DNA of 64,000 nucleotides from Jaltomata sinuosa (taxonomy: Eukaryota > Streptophyta > Magnoliopsida > Solanales > Solanaceae), in assembly GCA_003996215.1 (NCBI GenBank), contig QJPP01001608.1, positions 1 to 64,000 of the forward strand, written 5' to 3'. The notes under the pieces were generated by a model. The model made no database searches. It had not been told where the DNA came from and saw only the letters and a list, made by a program, of their open reading frames with translations. Below are positions 32,971 to 44,434 of this stretch, piece by piece (position 1 is the first letter of the stretch; every line of letters begins with the position of its first letter). Made by a program: the position numbers and the translations under genes.

Positions 32971-34200
32971 GGTGACACTCGAAGAAATACTAGATTACTA
33001 ACACTGAACTCTAAGGCACAAAGTCTACAGTCTGCGTAGCTTTTTTGCCTACTCTGGGAGGCTCAAAGTCTGTCCTGGATCACCCGAACTCGGTCTAGGG
33101 AATCACAAAGTAGATCTGTACTCTACTTCCTGGACTTCAAACCATCAAACCAACCTACTAGAAAACTGCAATGCTTACCATACAATGCCTCAAAAGGCGC
33201 CATGCAAATAGTCGAGTGATAACCGTTATTATATACTAACTTCACCAAAGGCACATACTGATCCCATGAACCTCCAAAGTCAAGGAATCATGCCGGTAAT
33301 ATTTCCTCCAAGACCTGGATAGTCCTCTCGGACTGGCCATCTATTTGAGGGTGGAATACAGTACGGAGCTGAAGCTTTGTACCCATCTCTTGTTGAATTG
33401 TCCTCTAAATCTAAGATTTAAACTGAGTGCCGTGGTCTGAAATGATAGAAGCTGGAACCCTATGCAAACTGAAAACCTCTCAGAGATAAATCTGGGATAA
33501 CCTCTCTGCACTATAGGAAGAATAAAGTGGCAAGAAGTGTGGAGACTTAGTCAGCCTATCAACAATAACCCAAATATAGTCAAACCCTCGAGAAGTACAT
33601 GGCAACCGTGCTATGAAGTCCATAGTGATCTCTTCCCATTTTCACTCAAAAATGGGAAGTCTCTGCATCAATCCACCAGGTCTCATGTGCTAAAACTTAA
33701 CCTGCTGGCAGTTCAAGCACCGAGATACAAACTCTGCTATGTCCCTCTTCATACCACTCCACTAGTAAAGCTGTCTCAAATCTCTATACATCTTAGCTGC
33801 ACCTGGATGGATGGAATATTTGGAACAATGAGCGTCACAGAGAATCAACTAAAGCAAATCCCTAACTTTTGAAACACAAAGGCAACCATCAAATCTCAGA
33901 ACACCACCAGAATCTAAATTAGCCCTACTGTCCTAACCCCATAGTACCTAATCACAAATATGATACAATTGCTGATCCTCAAACTAACGCAGCTGAATTT
34001 GATCAACCAGAGTAGAACGGATCTCAACATTACTCTGTTGAGATTTGACAAGTCAAGCCTAACCAAACGGTTATCCAAGGACTGGATATCAATGGCCAAT
34101 GATTGCTCTAAAGCTGAAAGAGAAGCCAAGCTTTCCATAATCATTGACTTTTGGTTCAAGGCATCCGCAACCATGTTTGCCTTGCCCAGATGGTATAGAA
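32971..34200 (-). pseudogene. E integrase, main part
   Basis: On the minus strand the zinc-finger end C-L-N-C-Q-Q-V-K (about 33705) is followed by the core: M-D-F-I-A (about 33620), I-W-V-I-V-D-R-L-T-K (about 33560), I-I-S-D-H-G-T-Q-F (about 33440) and G-Q-S-E-R-T-I-Q-V-L-E-E (about 33325), so D, D and E survive. Y-G-K-H-C (about 33165) is the family R-C-R-S-P region. Several stops occur. The part next to D1 ends V-F-L-R-V-S-P, and the chain continues beyond D1 with M-K-G. Confidence 0.83.
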
Positions 34201-34716
34201 TAGTGAATTCGTAGTCCTTTAGTAACTCAACCTATCTCTGCTTCCTAGAGTTCAACTTTTACTGATTCGTGATGTACTGAAGACTATGATGGTCAGTGTA
34301 AATCTCACAGTGAACTCCATATAGGTAGTGCCTCAAGATCTTGAGTACGAAGACTACCGCTGCCAACTCCAAGTCATGAGTGGGTAGTTGCACTCGTGAT
34401 CTTTTAGCTGCCTCGACATATAAGCTATCACTTGACCCTGCTGTATCAGCACACAACTAAGACTAACTGATGATGCATCACAATACACTGAGAAGCCCTG
34501 ACCCTCAACTGTCTATGTCAGCACTGGAGTTGAAGTCAATAAGGCCTTAAGACTCTGGAAGCTATCCTCGAACTGATCAGACAACTGAAATGGAACATCC
34601 TTCCTAGTAAGCCTAGTCAAAGGTGCTGCTATAGAAGAAAATCCCTCAACAAATCGTCTATAGTCCCCTGCCAACCCAACAAAGCTGCAAATATTGGTAG
34701 GAGTAGTAGGCCTCAT
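34201..34716 (-). pseudogene. E RNase H
   Basis: Minus strand F-V-G-L-A-G-D-Y-R-R-F-V-E-G-F (the RT end; D replaces Y) runs into the degraded C-D-A-S region (about 34470). H-D-L-E-L-A-A-V-V-F-V-L-K and the degraded Y-T-D-H-H-S-L-Q-Y follow (34260-34390). Key E and D residues are present, and frames are broken. Confidence 0.8.
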
Positions 34717-35400
34717 CTAATCACGAACGACTGCAATCTTTCCCCGATCCCTTCTAATCCCATCCTTAGACACCATGTGTCCTAGGAATGCTACTGACTC
34801 CAGCCAAAACTTGCACTTTGAGAACTTACCATAAAGCCGACGATCTCTTAAAGTCTGGAGTACGATCCTCAAGTGCTGCTCATGCTCCTCTCCACTTAGC
34901 GAGTATATCAATATGTCATCAATGAAGACTATCACAAACGAATCTAAATACAGTTTGAGCATCCTGTGCATTAAGTCCATGAAAGTTGTGGGGGTATTAG
35001 TCAACCCAAAAGACATCACCAGGAACACATAATGGCCATAACATGTCGAAAATGTTGTCTTAGGGATGTTTGCTACCTTAATCCTCAACTGGTGGTAGCC
35101 TGACCTCAAATCTATCTTAAAGAACACTGATGCACCCTGAGATGATCAAACAAGTCATCTATACACGGCATCAGATACTTGTTCTTTATAGTCACCTTAT
35201 TTAGCTACAGATAATCAATACACATCCACATGGACGCATCTTTCTTCTTCACAAATAGAACAGGAGCACCTCAAGGCGACACGCTCAGCCTAATGAAACC
35301 CTTAACTAACAAGTCCTGAAGTTGAACCTTAAGATCCATCAACTCAGATGGATAGGAAATGGGTCTGGTACCTAGCTCTAACTAAATGAGAAAGTCTATA
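34717..35400 (-). pseudogene. E reverse transcriptase
   Basis: The minus-strand frame 34717-35127 has F-K-I-D-L-R-S-G-Y-H-Q-L-R (motif A, catalytic D). Next come F-L-V-M-S-F-G-L-T-N-T-P, V-I-V-F-I-D-D-I-L-I-Y-S (catalytic D-D intact, about 34915) and V-A-F-L-G-H-M-V-S-K-D-G. The fingers part (35130-35400) is full of stops. This is the best preserved RT palm in the window. Confidence 0.88.
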
Positions 35401-36134
35401 TCACACTCAAGTAGAAGGCCTGACAAGTCGGTCAGAAACACATCTAAGAACTCCCTAACCACCAGGATCGACTCAAGAGCAGAAGTCTCAGTGCTAACAT
35501 CTAGGACATATGCTAGATAAGCTAAACACCTTCACAAAATCAACTTCCTAGCCTGAAGATAAAAAATGATCCCAGATAGTGCATGACTAATAGAACCCTG
35601 CCACACAACCGGGGATGCTGGGCATGGCTATGGTAATAGTTTTGGCATAACAATCCAAAACTACTCAGTGAGGGGATAACCAGTCCATGCCTAGAATCAT
35701 ATCAAAATCTAGCATGTCTAAAATTATCAAGTCAGCCCAAGTCTCAAGACCACTAACAACTATCAAGCAAGATCTAACAATCTAATCCACTACTAATGAA
35801 TCGCCTAACGGGGTAGCAACAAATACAAGAATAGATAATGGCTCACTAGCCAACCCCAAACAAGGAACAAAGTAGGCAGATATATATGAACATGAAGATA
35901 TAGGATAAAATAATGTTAAAGCTGACTGGCGGTAGATAGAAATCATACTTGTGATCACCGTATCTGAGGCCTCTGCCTCTGGTCTACCAGGGACCACATA
36001 AAATTAACGTTGACCACCACCTGACTGACTTCTATACGGACCACCTGTCTTGCTATGTTGGGAACCACCTCTACCAGGGACACCACCCCCTCTGATCCGT
36101 GTTTGCACTAATCTCAAAGAATGAGTTGGCTGAG
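35401..36134 (-). pseudogene. E gag-protease join, inactive
   Basis: On the minus strand a Gly/Arg-rich linker (G-G-V-P-G-R-G-G-S-Q) next to the C insertion is followed by the protease. The expected catalytic D-x-G/S box reads L-F-Y-P-I-S-S-C-S-Y-I-S (about 35895), with the aspartate replaced by tyrosine. G-D-S-L-V-V-D (about 35790) and I-L-G-M-D-W-L-S-P-H (about 35665) follow. Stops separate these motifs. Confidence 0.75.
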
Positions 36135-37703
36135 TAATGTGCCGAGATTTGATGGTACTTTCGATGCTTAAAACATAGTATTTTTAGGAGTTCTTGAGTG
36201 TTTTTAGTTAGATTTGATGTCGTTTGTTAAGTGTGTAGGGACAAAATATAAATTAGGAAAGAAAACCAAAAAGTTGCAGTTTCTAGGCCAAAAAGAGGCC
36301 ACCACGGGCATCACATCCACGATAGCCCATGGGGATGACCGTTAAAGTGAGGCAGCAGAGATGCTAAGCCTGGACAACCCCAATGGGCTGGCAAACTCCC
36401 CATCACATAAACGATGTCCCATGGCCCTGCCCATCAAAGAGGCCCAGTGAGACATGCTAAGAGTCAATGAAGGACGACGGGCACCACGACATCCCGTTGC
36501 CAGCCCGATGTCCCATGATTAGCCGCCCATGGAAACCTGGCAGGGAAGCTGGATAAAGACCAAGTTGGGCGATGTGAGACAGTGATGGGCGTCGCAGATA
36601 CGACGTCCCATCGACCCCAGCCTATGAGAATGAGTCTGAGAAGTTAAGTGAAGACCCAATGAAGGCTGATGGGCACCCATGACGCCTGTCGCCTTAGCGA
36701 TGGCCCGTGAGGCAACCCGTCGGACTTGACCACATCCAATTTTCCTAGTTTAATTAGTATTTGGCTTCTTTGTCTATAAATACTTTACCCTAGGTTTTTA
36801 TTTAGGTTGTTACACGATAATTTGGAGTTCCTTTTGGATATTTGTTACATTACTTTTGTGTTGAATTCGAAGACTAGTTCTTGATAATTTGAAGTGTTCT
36901 TGAGATTATTCTTCAAGATTTTGGTTTTCTTTATTCTTCTTTGTAAGTATCTCCTGATGATTGCTCAAAAAAACATTGATTCCATACTTATGAACATGAG
37001 TAGCTAAATCCACAACTAGGGTTATGGAAACCATGAAGGATTTATGAAGTAGGCTAAGTACTTAGGTGGTCTAGGGAGGTGTTCACACATGTATTGTTCT
37101 TCCCTTCGCTTTGATTGCTTTTTAATGGTTGCAAATGTTAGAACTCGCCTTATCCTTACTTGCCGGACCAAGGAGGTAACAGATGGGAAAAGGGTTGTAA
37201 ACAATGAGATTTGAGGCTATCAAACCTCGCCTAATAGCTTGACCTTGTCCAGGAATAGCTAACATGGGATCAAGGGTAAGGGTTAGTAAAGTGACACTCG
37301 CAGCCAAACCAAGGCGTGTGGTGAAATTCACCTAGTTGTCGGACCAAGGAATTAGGTGAACCTTACTTACTGATTCTGCATGCTAAGCACCAAACTAGTG
37401 AACCAAGTACAAAAGCCTTACTAAGTTATGATCTCATGGGGACCATTGCCCTAGTCACTTCTCTTATTGATATTAACTCTTGAAATTGACACTGGTTACT
37501 TGATACGTTCTTGTTATAATAATTACTTGTTAATACAAAACCCCCTCCTTTACGGGAATTAATTGAGCAAAAGCTTGAAGTAAACACTAATCGACCATAG
37601 TCCTTCCATATTCCATGTGGGATCGACCCCAACCTTTAGTTGGGTTCTATATTTGAACAGCGACCGCTTGCACTTCTTTTAGAGGTGTAATTTGAGAGTA
37701 TCA
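36135..37703 (+). repeat. 5' LTR of element C (1569 bp)
   Basis: It begins TAATGTGCC (the canonical TG is now TA) and ends GAGAGTATCA. TATAAATAC is at about 36774. Relative to the 3' LTR, about one base in ten differs in the first 300 bases and fewer later. Confidence 0.92.
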
Positions 37704-37708
37704 AATTT

Positions 37709-37726
37709 TAGTGTCGTTGCCCAGGA
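37709..37726 (+). other. Primer binding site of element C, mutated
   Basis: TAGTGTCGTTGCCCAGGA aligns to the tRNA-Asp complement TGGCGCCGTTGCCGGGGA with four changes, so priming from the present copy would be poor. The G to A and C to T changes fit methylation-driven decay. Confidence 0.75.
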
Positions 37727-37833
37727 GTACAATTTAGGATTAAGAGAGATTGCGTTTATTTCACTTATAGTCCTTATTTCCTGATTTTACTTTTTTTGTT
37801 GTTTTTGTTTTGATACAGGTAGCACACTTGTGC

Positions 37834-39490
37834 ATGCCAAGTTCAAGGAGTCAAGGAAATCCCTTGATCCCTTACGATCCGGAGCTCTCCAAAACGCTAA
37901 GAAACATGGCTAAGGATGGAGAGCACGAAACTGTGGAGTAGATTATAGTTCGGTTAATTACTGAAACCGAGCAACAAAAAAAAGATGAAGAAGTACGCCA
38001 GAAGGAATGCGAAGATGACCTTGCTGCCAAAGATGAGAAAGTTACATAAGATCTTGCAGCTCAAAATGCTGCAGCTGAGCGAGCAAGACATGGAAGGTAG
38101 TAAGCGGTCCGGGATGAGGCAGTACCTCATCGTGCACCATATAATAGTGGTCGACAGATGCAGCAACAAAGGTAGGCTCCTCTGTATTATGATGTAGATG
38201 ATTATGATGACGAGGAATATGGATCCACTGGGTCCATAGTGCTACCACCATTGGCTGACGGGATGAAGTTTGACATTACTAGTGTCATGATTCAACTGTT
38301 GACCATGAAAGGACTCTATTCAGGAAAGCCCACTGAAGATGCAATTCTATATGTGAATAACTTTGTGAGCATGAACAAATTGTATAACATGCCAGGAGTG
38401 GGCCAAGAGGCTATCAGACTGAGGCTATTCCCATTTTCATTGACTGATGAGGCAACTGCCTGGCTTTTAAAATTGCCTGATAGTTCCATATACTCATGGT
38501 ATGAGCTGAAGACTCAGTTTTTAGAGTGGTTCTTTCCCCCATCAAGGATGTTACAGCTGAAGTAGGAGATATATAATTTCAGGCAGCTACCTACGAAGCT
38601 CTATATGAATCATGGCTGAGGTTCAAGAAGAAGATGAAACAAGTTCTGAGGCATGGAATCCCTCTCAGGCATCTGATGGAGATATTCTATAAGGCCCTGA
38701 ATGCAAATACTAAAGTTGTAGCTGGTACTGTGACTGGAGGTGCATTCATGGAAAACACATACCCTGAAGCTTCAGAGAGTTTGGATAGGGTTGCAAAGAC
38801 AAATCGAGCATGGCATACGAGAGATGCAAAAACATCAGTAGGTACTTATGCAGTTGGAAAGTCTGTGGATCCTAATGAGATAGAAAACATTAAGAAGACA
38901 CATGCTGAGATCAACACGACACTTGGATTGCTGGCAAAGATATTCATTTCTAAGGGAGTAGAAAAATTTAAAGCGGTAGTTTCCCAAGGCAAAGAACCAA
39001 GGTCAGATGGGTACTCATCTGAAGAAGAAATTGGTTATCTGAATGATCAAAGGGAGGGTTTCCGGGCCTCTGTCCAAGGCAATCAAGGTTAGAATTAAGA
39101 TAGGGATGACTACTACAATCGGTCCAGTTACAGAGATAGAGTAGATGTTGACTGGCAGAAGAAGGATGGGTACAAGAATGAAAGGAGTGGTCTCTACGTT
39201 CTGCCAGCAACTCGTGAAGAGCGGGATGGACAACCCACCATGGGAGAGCTGATCCACAAAGTGTTCCAAAAGGTTGACTCAACAGATGTGAGTATGAAGG
39301 AGATAAAAGCTGAACTTTCAAGTATTAATCAAAATGTGGAGTCCCACGCTATCTCCATCAAATATCATGAGACATAGATGCATCATTTGTCAACAAGCTA
39401 GAATCCGAGCCAAAAAGGTACTCTCCCAAGTGACATGATTTAGAATCCAAAAAATGATCAATAGGTTATGACGGTGACTACTCGAAGTGG
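37834..39490 (+). pseudogene. Gag of element C, broken
   Basis: The start M-P-S-S-R-S-Q-G at 37834 is followed by L-I-P-Y-D-P-E-L, like A's Gag. The core is in 38239-38565 (L-R-L-F-P-F-S-L-T-D-E-A-T-A-W-L, F-F-P-P-S-R-M). After a frameshift, 38634-39092 has Y-K-A-L-N-A-N-T-K and N-R-A-W-H-T-R-D. A coiled-coil spacer and the T-T-R-S-G marker (about 39478) close it. There are many stops, including several near the N-terminus (37936-38160). No CCHC motif is seen. Confidence 0.85.
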
Positions 39491-39500
39491 TAACTAGACT

Positions 39501-40450
39501 ATGGATCCTCCCATGCCCAATGTTGTTGATGAGTCAGCCAAAATTGAGAAGGATGATGCGGAGGTTATAGCTGAATCTGCAGAAAAAGATAGTGGTGAAG
39601 GGTCGTCTGAGAGGCAGTCGTCTGAGCAAAAGGGTAAGAGCAAGAAGGTTGCACAGGTCCTGAAGCCTATACTATTACCTCCTCCATATTATCCCTAGAG
39701 GTTGAAGAAGAAAGTTGAGGACGGAAAATTTCATAAGTTCATGTCCATGCTGAAGCAGCTATTAGTAAATATTCCATTAGTCGAAGCATTGGAGCAGATG
39801 CCGGATTATGAGAAGTTTATGAAGGATTTGATGACGAGGAAGAGAACGGTTAGTTTTGAGCCAGTAAATAATTTGCACCACTGTAGTGCAATAGCATCCC
39901 ATTCTATGGTACAGAAGAAGGAAGATCCTGGAGACTTCACCATTCCTTGCACTATTGGAGCCTTCTACTTTGCTAAAGCTTTGTGTGATCTGGGTGCTAG
40001 TATCAACCTGATGTCGCTCGTAGTTTATAATCAGCTAAGCTTAGGAGCCCGCTTTCTGACTATAATGCGGCTACTTATGGATGATCACACGGTGAAGAGG
40101 CCCGTAGGAATCTTGTATGATGTATTGGTAAAGGTTGACACTTTCATCTTTCCTGCAGATTTTTTCTTTCTGGATTGCAAAGTTGACTTTGAGATGCCCA
40201 TTATCTTGGGGCGACCATTCTTGGCTACTGGGCGTGCTTTGGTTGACTTGGAAACAGGTCAGATGAAATTCAGGCTAAACAATGAAGAGGTGACTTTTAA
40301 TGTGTGCAAGTCTATGAAGTACCATAATGATATGAGGGTGGTGTCTCTGATAGATGTGGTTGATGAGGACCAACTGGTTGTACCAATTGAAGAGAGACTT
40401 GGTGTCGAAGCCCTTGCTGCAGTCATTATGAATTTTGAAGGTGACGACAC
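39501..40450 (+). pseudogene. Protease of element C
   Basis: An acidic and Lys-rich linker (39501-39698) leads to a 416-residue open frame starting at 39702. The retropepsin active site C-D-L-G-A-S-I-N-L-M (about 39985-40014) is intact. The flap region R-P-V-G-I-L-Y-D-V-L-V (about 40100) and I-I-L-G-R-P-F-L-A-T (about 40205) follow, then F-R-L-N-N-E-E-V. It is homologous to A's protease, and here the frame runs on into RT. Confidence 0.87.
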
Positions 40451-41600
40451 TGATGAATTTGATGAGATGGTTGCAGCACGTACAGGCTTGGGTTCTTACA
40501 CTTACGCACCAAAGAAGCTGGGCTTGGACTTGAAGAATAGGACAATACCACCAGCCCATCCATCTATTGAAGATCCTCCCATCTTGGAGCTCAAAGCACT
40601 GCCAGCTCATCTTCGGTACGTATTCTTGGGAGATAATGAGACTTTATCAGTTATCATTGCTGCAGATCAAGGCGAAACACAGGTTGAAGCTCTGGTTTCA
40701 GTATTGAGGAAGTTTAAGAGAGCTATTGGGTGGACCATCGCAGACATTATTGGGATTCCGCCTGGAATCTATACTTACAAAATCCAGCTCAAGCCTGATT
40801 GTGTTCCATATATTAAGCATCATCGTAGGTTAAATCAACCTATGCAAGAAGTCATCAAGAAGGAGATCATAAAGTGGCTTGATACAGGTGTGGTTTACCC
40901 GATTACTGAACGCAAGTGGGTGAGCCCGGTTCAGTGTGTGCTAAAGAAATGAGGGATTATTGTGGTCCCTAATGCTAAGAATGAGTTGATTCCAATGAGA
41001 CCAGTGACAGGCTGGTGCATATGCATGGATTACAGAAAGTTGAATGCGTGGACTGAGAAGGACCATTTTCCAATGCCATTCATGGATCAGATGCTAGACC
41101 ATCTTGCAGGTAGAGATTGGTACTATTTTTTTGATAGTTATTCGGGGTATAATCAGATCTCTATTGCCCCTGAAGACCAAGAGAAGACGACATTCACATG
41201 ACCATATGGGATGTTTGCCTTCTAGAGGATGTCGTTCGGTATTTGCAATGCGCCAAAAACTTTTTTTATTGATGACTTTTCGGTTGTGGGTGACTCTTAT
41301 GAAGATTGTCTAGATCATCTGGGCTGTGTTTTGAAATGGTGTGAAGAGTGTAACCTAGTGCTGAATTGGGAAAAGTGTCACTTCATGGTCAAAGAGGGCA
41401 TCGTACTTGGTCACCAAATTTTGAAGAAGGGAATAGAAGTTGATAGAGCAAAGATTGAAGTGATTGAAAAATTACCCCCACCAGTTTTTGTGAAAGGTAT
41501 CCAGAGTTTCTTGGGTCATGCAGGGTTTTATCGACAATTTATCAAGGACTTCTCCAAAATTGCAAATCCATTGTTCAAGTTGTTGGAGAAATAGGTAAAA
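40451..41600 (+). pseudogene. Reverse transcriptase of element C, with an internal deletion
   Basis: F-K-R-A-I-G-W-T-I-A-D-I (about 40710) starts the domain, followed by the fingers W-V-S-P-V-Q-C-V (to 40952, stop) and C-M-D-Y-R-K-L-N (about 41020). The palm motif A stretch is F-F-D-S-Y-S-G-Y-N-Q-I, followed by a stop where T-F-T-C-P-Y-G is expected (41201). After S-F-G-I-C-N-A-P-K-T-F the frame jumps to F-I-D-D-F-S-V-V-G-D. About 20 residues normally between these are missing, in frame, although the D-D pair survives. V-L-G-H-Q-I and F-L-G-H-A-G-F-Y-R-Q-F-I-K-D-F follow. Confidence 0.88.
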
Positions 41601-42060
41601 TTTGTATTTTATGATGCTTCCCTCAAGGCATTTGAGTGCCTCAAAGAGAAGTTGGTTACGACTCCTATCATTATTTCTCCTGATTGGTCGCAACCGTTTG
41701 AGGTTATGTGTGATGCCAGTAGGGTGGCGCAAGGAGCAGTCCTAGGTCAAAGGCGCGAGAAGATTCTTCATCCTATTTACTACGCTATCAAGGCACTTAA
41801 CTCGGCTCAAAAAAACTATACAGTGACTGAACATGAATTCCTTGTTATGGTCTTTGCCTTTGAGAAATTCATATCTTATTTGCTTGGCACAAAGATGTTG
41901 GTGCATACTGACCATTTAGCTCTTTGTTATCTCATGGTGAAGAAGGACACAAAACCAAGGTTGATTAGATGGGTGTTGCTGCTGCAAGAGTTCAACTTCG
42001 AGGTCAAAGACCGCAAGGGTACAAAAGATCAGGTGGCAGATCATTTGTCTAGGTTGGAGG
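41601..42060 (+). pseudogene. RNase H of element C
   Basis: Encoded in the same long frame as the zinc-binding part of integrase (41652-42500). The acidic residues are in F-E-V-M-C-D-A-S (about 41700), T-E-H-E-F-L (about 41827), L-V-H-T-D-H (about 41898) and Q-V-A-D-H-L-S-R (about 42030). All four are present, so this is the best preserved catalytic domain of C. The duplicated block begins at the last of these aspartates. Confidence 0.88.
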
Positions 42061-43250
42061 AAGAAGCTATGCTGAAGGTGAATGATGAGCTCGATATTGA
42101 TGATTGGTTTCCTGACGAACAAGTATTGGCTGCTTCTCAAGACTTAATCCCATGGTTTGTAGACATTGCCAACTATTTGGCGAGTGATTTAGTGCTTGAT
42201 GATATGTCCGTTCACCAAAGGAGAAAGTTCATGTCTGATGTGAAGAAATACTTTTGGGAAGAGTCATTCTTGTTTCATGTCTGTGCTGATACCATGATAC
42301 GGAGATGTGTGCCGGAAGCTGAGATTATAGAGATATTGGAAGCATGCCATTCATCCCCTGTTGGAGGTCATCATAGTGGTATCCGGACCGCCCATAAGAT
42401 TTTACATTACGGCTATTATTGGCCGACTATTAATAAGGATACCCATGAGTTTGCAAAGGCTTGTAGAAAGTGTCAGAGGGGGCATATCAAGGAGGCATGA
42501 GCTTCCTATGAATCCCATCTTTGTGATTGAGCTATTTGATGTATGGGGCATTGACTTTATGGGCCCGTTTTGCTGTTTGATGGAAACCGGTATATATTAG
42601 TGGTTGACTATGTGTCTAAGTGGGTGGAGGTGGTTGCGCTTCCAAGTAATGAAGGTAAATGTGTCACAATGTTCTTGAAAAATAACATCTTCTCCAGATT
42701 CGGTACGCCAAGGGCCATTATTAGTGATGGAGGCTCTCTTTTTTGCAACAAGTTGTTTCGTGCTTTGCTTGAGAAATATGGAGTGAAACACAGAGTTGCA
42801 ACCCTATATCATCCTCAGACGAGTGGGCAAGTGGAAGTCTCCAATAGAGAAATCAAGTCAATCATGTCCAAAACTGTTAATGCAAATAGAAAGGATTGGT
42901 CATGGAAGCTTGAGGATGCATTGTGGGCGTACCGGACTGTGTATAAAACTCCAATAGGCATGTCTCCATATCAGCTTGTGTTTGGTAAGGCATGCCATCT
43001 TCCGGTTGAATTAGAGAACAAGGCCATGTGAGCCTTAAAGAAGCTGAACTTGGATTGGGGTGCCGCATCATTGCAGAGGTTAGGACAGCTGAATGAGTTG
43101 GATGAATTCCGTCTAAATGCATATGAAAGTTCAGATCTGTACAAGGAGAGGATTAAGCTATATCATGACAGGAAGATAGAGAAAGGAGATTTTCAGCTGG
43201 GTGACTTGGTCCTGCTTTTCAACTCTAGACTTTGCTTGTTTCCTTTCTAA
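42061..43250 (+). pseudogene. Integrase of element C
   Basis: H-H-C-C region at about 42350-42483, then a frameshift with a short deletion before E-L-F-D-V-W-G-I-D-F-M-G-P-F. The D, D and E catalytic residues are at about 42548, 42725 and 42838. The family sequence H-L-P-V-E-L-E is at about 42995, then a stop at 43029. G-D-L-V-L-L-F-N-S-R is followed by a stop at 43250, truncating the C-terminal domain. Same as 1-1212. Confidence 0.87.
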
Positions 43251-43718
43251 GTGTTGAGGAAGGGAGTGACTGCCTCACTCCGATGGCCTATATGATGGGG
43301 CATCGCTCCCCCGACGGGCATCAAAAGGGGCATCGCTCCCTACTTGCTAAACATTGGCTGACGTCCAAGCACAGGAGCCTACGATGGACCATCTCCAGTA
43401 CGACGGGCGTCGCGAGCCCATCGCCTAGGTCAGTCAACAGGGGTCAACTAAACTATTAAAATTCTTTATTGCGACCCGACCCGACCCGGCGAGCTTTTTC
43501 CCTTTCCTCGCCACTAAGTTTGTTTGACCTCACTCCATTGAGGTCGAATCATATCACTAATTTCTCCAACTCTCCTCTCTCAAAGTTTCTCCCTCACACC
43601 CACCACCACCAAGACCCAAACCCCACATTCACCCATGATTTCCACTAAGTTTTCATGGGCTAAGCATCAATCCACAAGTAGGGTTCATTGTCTCACAAGT
43701 TTCTTCGTACCTAAAGAA
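43251..43718 (+). promoter_or_regulatory. Spacer and CT-rich leader before ORF2 of C
   Basis: After integrase a short GC-rich segment repeats GGGGCATCGCTCCC (about 43295 and 43327, each an inverted repeat). Then come an AT stretch, GACCC repeats at about 43471-43489 and a pyrimidine-rich leader ending at the donor AA|GTAAGTG (43719). This layout resembles a plant gene start placed inside the element. Promoter activity is inferred, not shown. Confidence 0.45.
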
Positions 43719-44427
43719 GTAAGTGTGTCTTTCTAATCTGCTAACCCTATTTTGTAATACTTTAAATTGATGAATATGAGTTTGCAAATCAGGTGAGTTC
43801 ATTTATGGTATGCTGATACCCACCCTAGGTGTAAAAGTATGATTGTTAAATTGATGCTGGTTAGAGTTTTGAAAAGTGGAAATTAGGGTTTGGAAGTATT
43901 GTTATTTATGAATGCCATATGGTTCTTGGGTGTTTTTTTCATTGTATGTTTTGTGAGAAGTTGTTTGGATTGAAAAAAATTCAAAGAAATATATATTTGT
44001 GCATGAGTTGGATCCTGCGGGCCTTCACACGAATGTTTGAGGAATGACGTGACGTTGCTCAGGGCGTGGGACGAGCCTACAACTTGCAAAAGTTTATGGC
44101 CTGTTCCTACGCCCGAGCCGACGGGACGTGGGACCTCCTACGCCCATGGCAGGAGCCCATGGGAGGCCCGATGTCCTTAAAAAACCCCACTCTTACCTTC
44201 TGACGCCCTGTCCCATGGGACGTCGGACCTCCCACGCCCGTGGCACAGGGTCGTGGGAGGAGGAAATTTTTCCTGCAAAGTCACTGGAGCATTCTGACTC
44301 CCGGGGCTATGGGACGTCGGCCCTCCCATGCCCGTGGGAGGGGATTTCCTGTAAAAAAAAATTTAAGTGTTTAAATTTTTCTAGGTTTATTTATTTGTCC
44401 TCGATCTCTAACGATGGTTCCTTGCAG
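43719..44427 (+). other. Predicted leader intron of C ORF2
   Basis: Donor GTAAGTG and acceptor CCTTGCAG enclose 709 bases. The GC-rich inverted-repeat block at about 44013-44338 (CCCATGGG, GACGTGGGACC and similar) lies inside. The start codon is 8 bases downstream of the acceptor. Confidence 0.5.
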
Positions 44428-44434
44428 GTACTAA

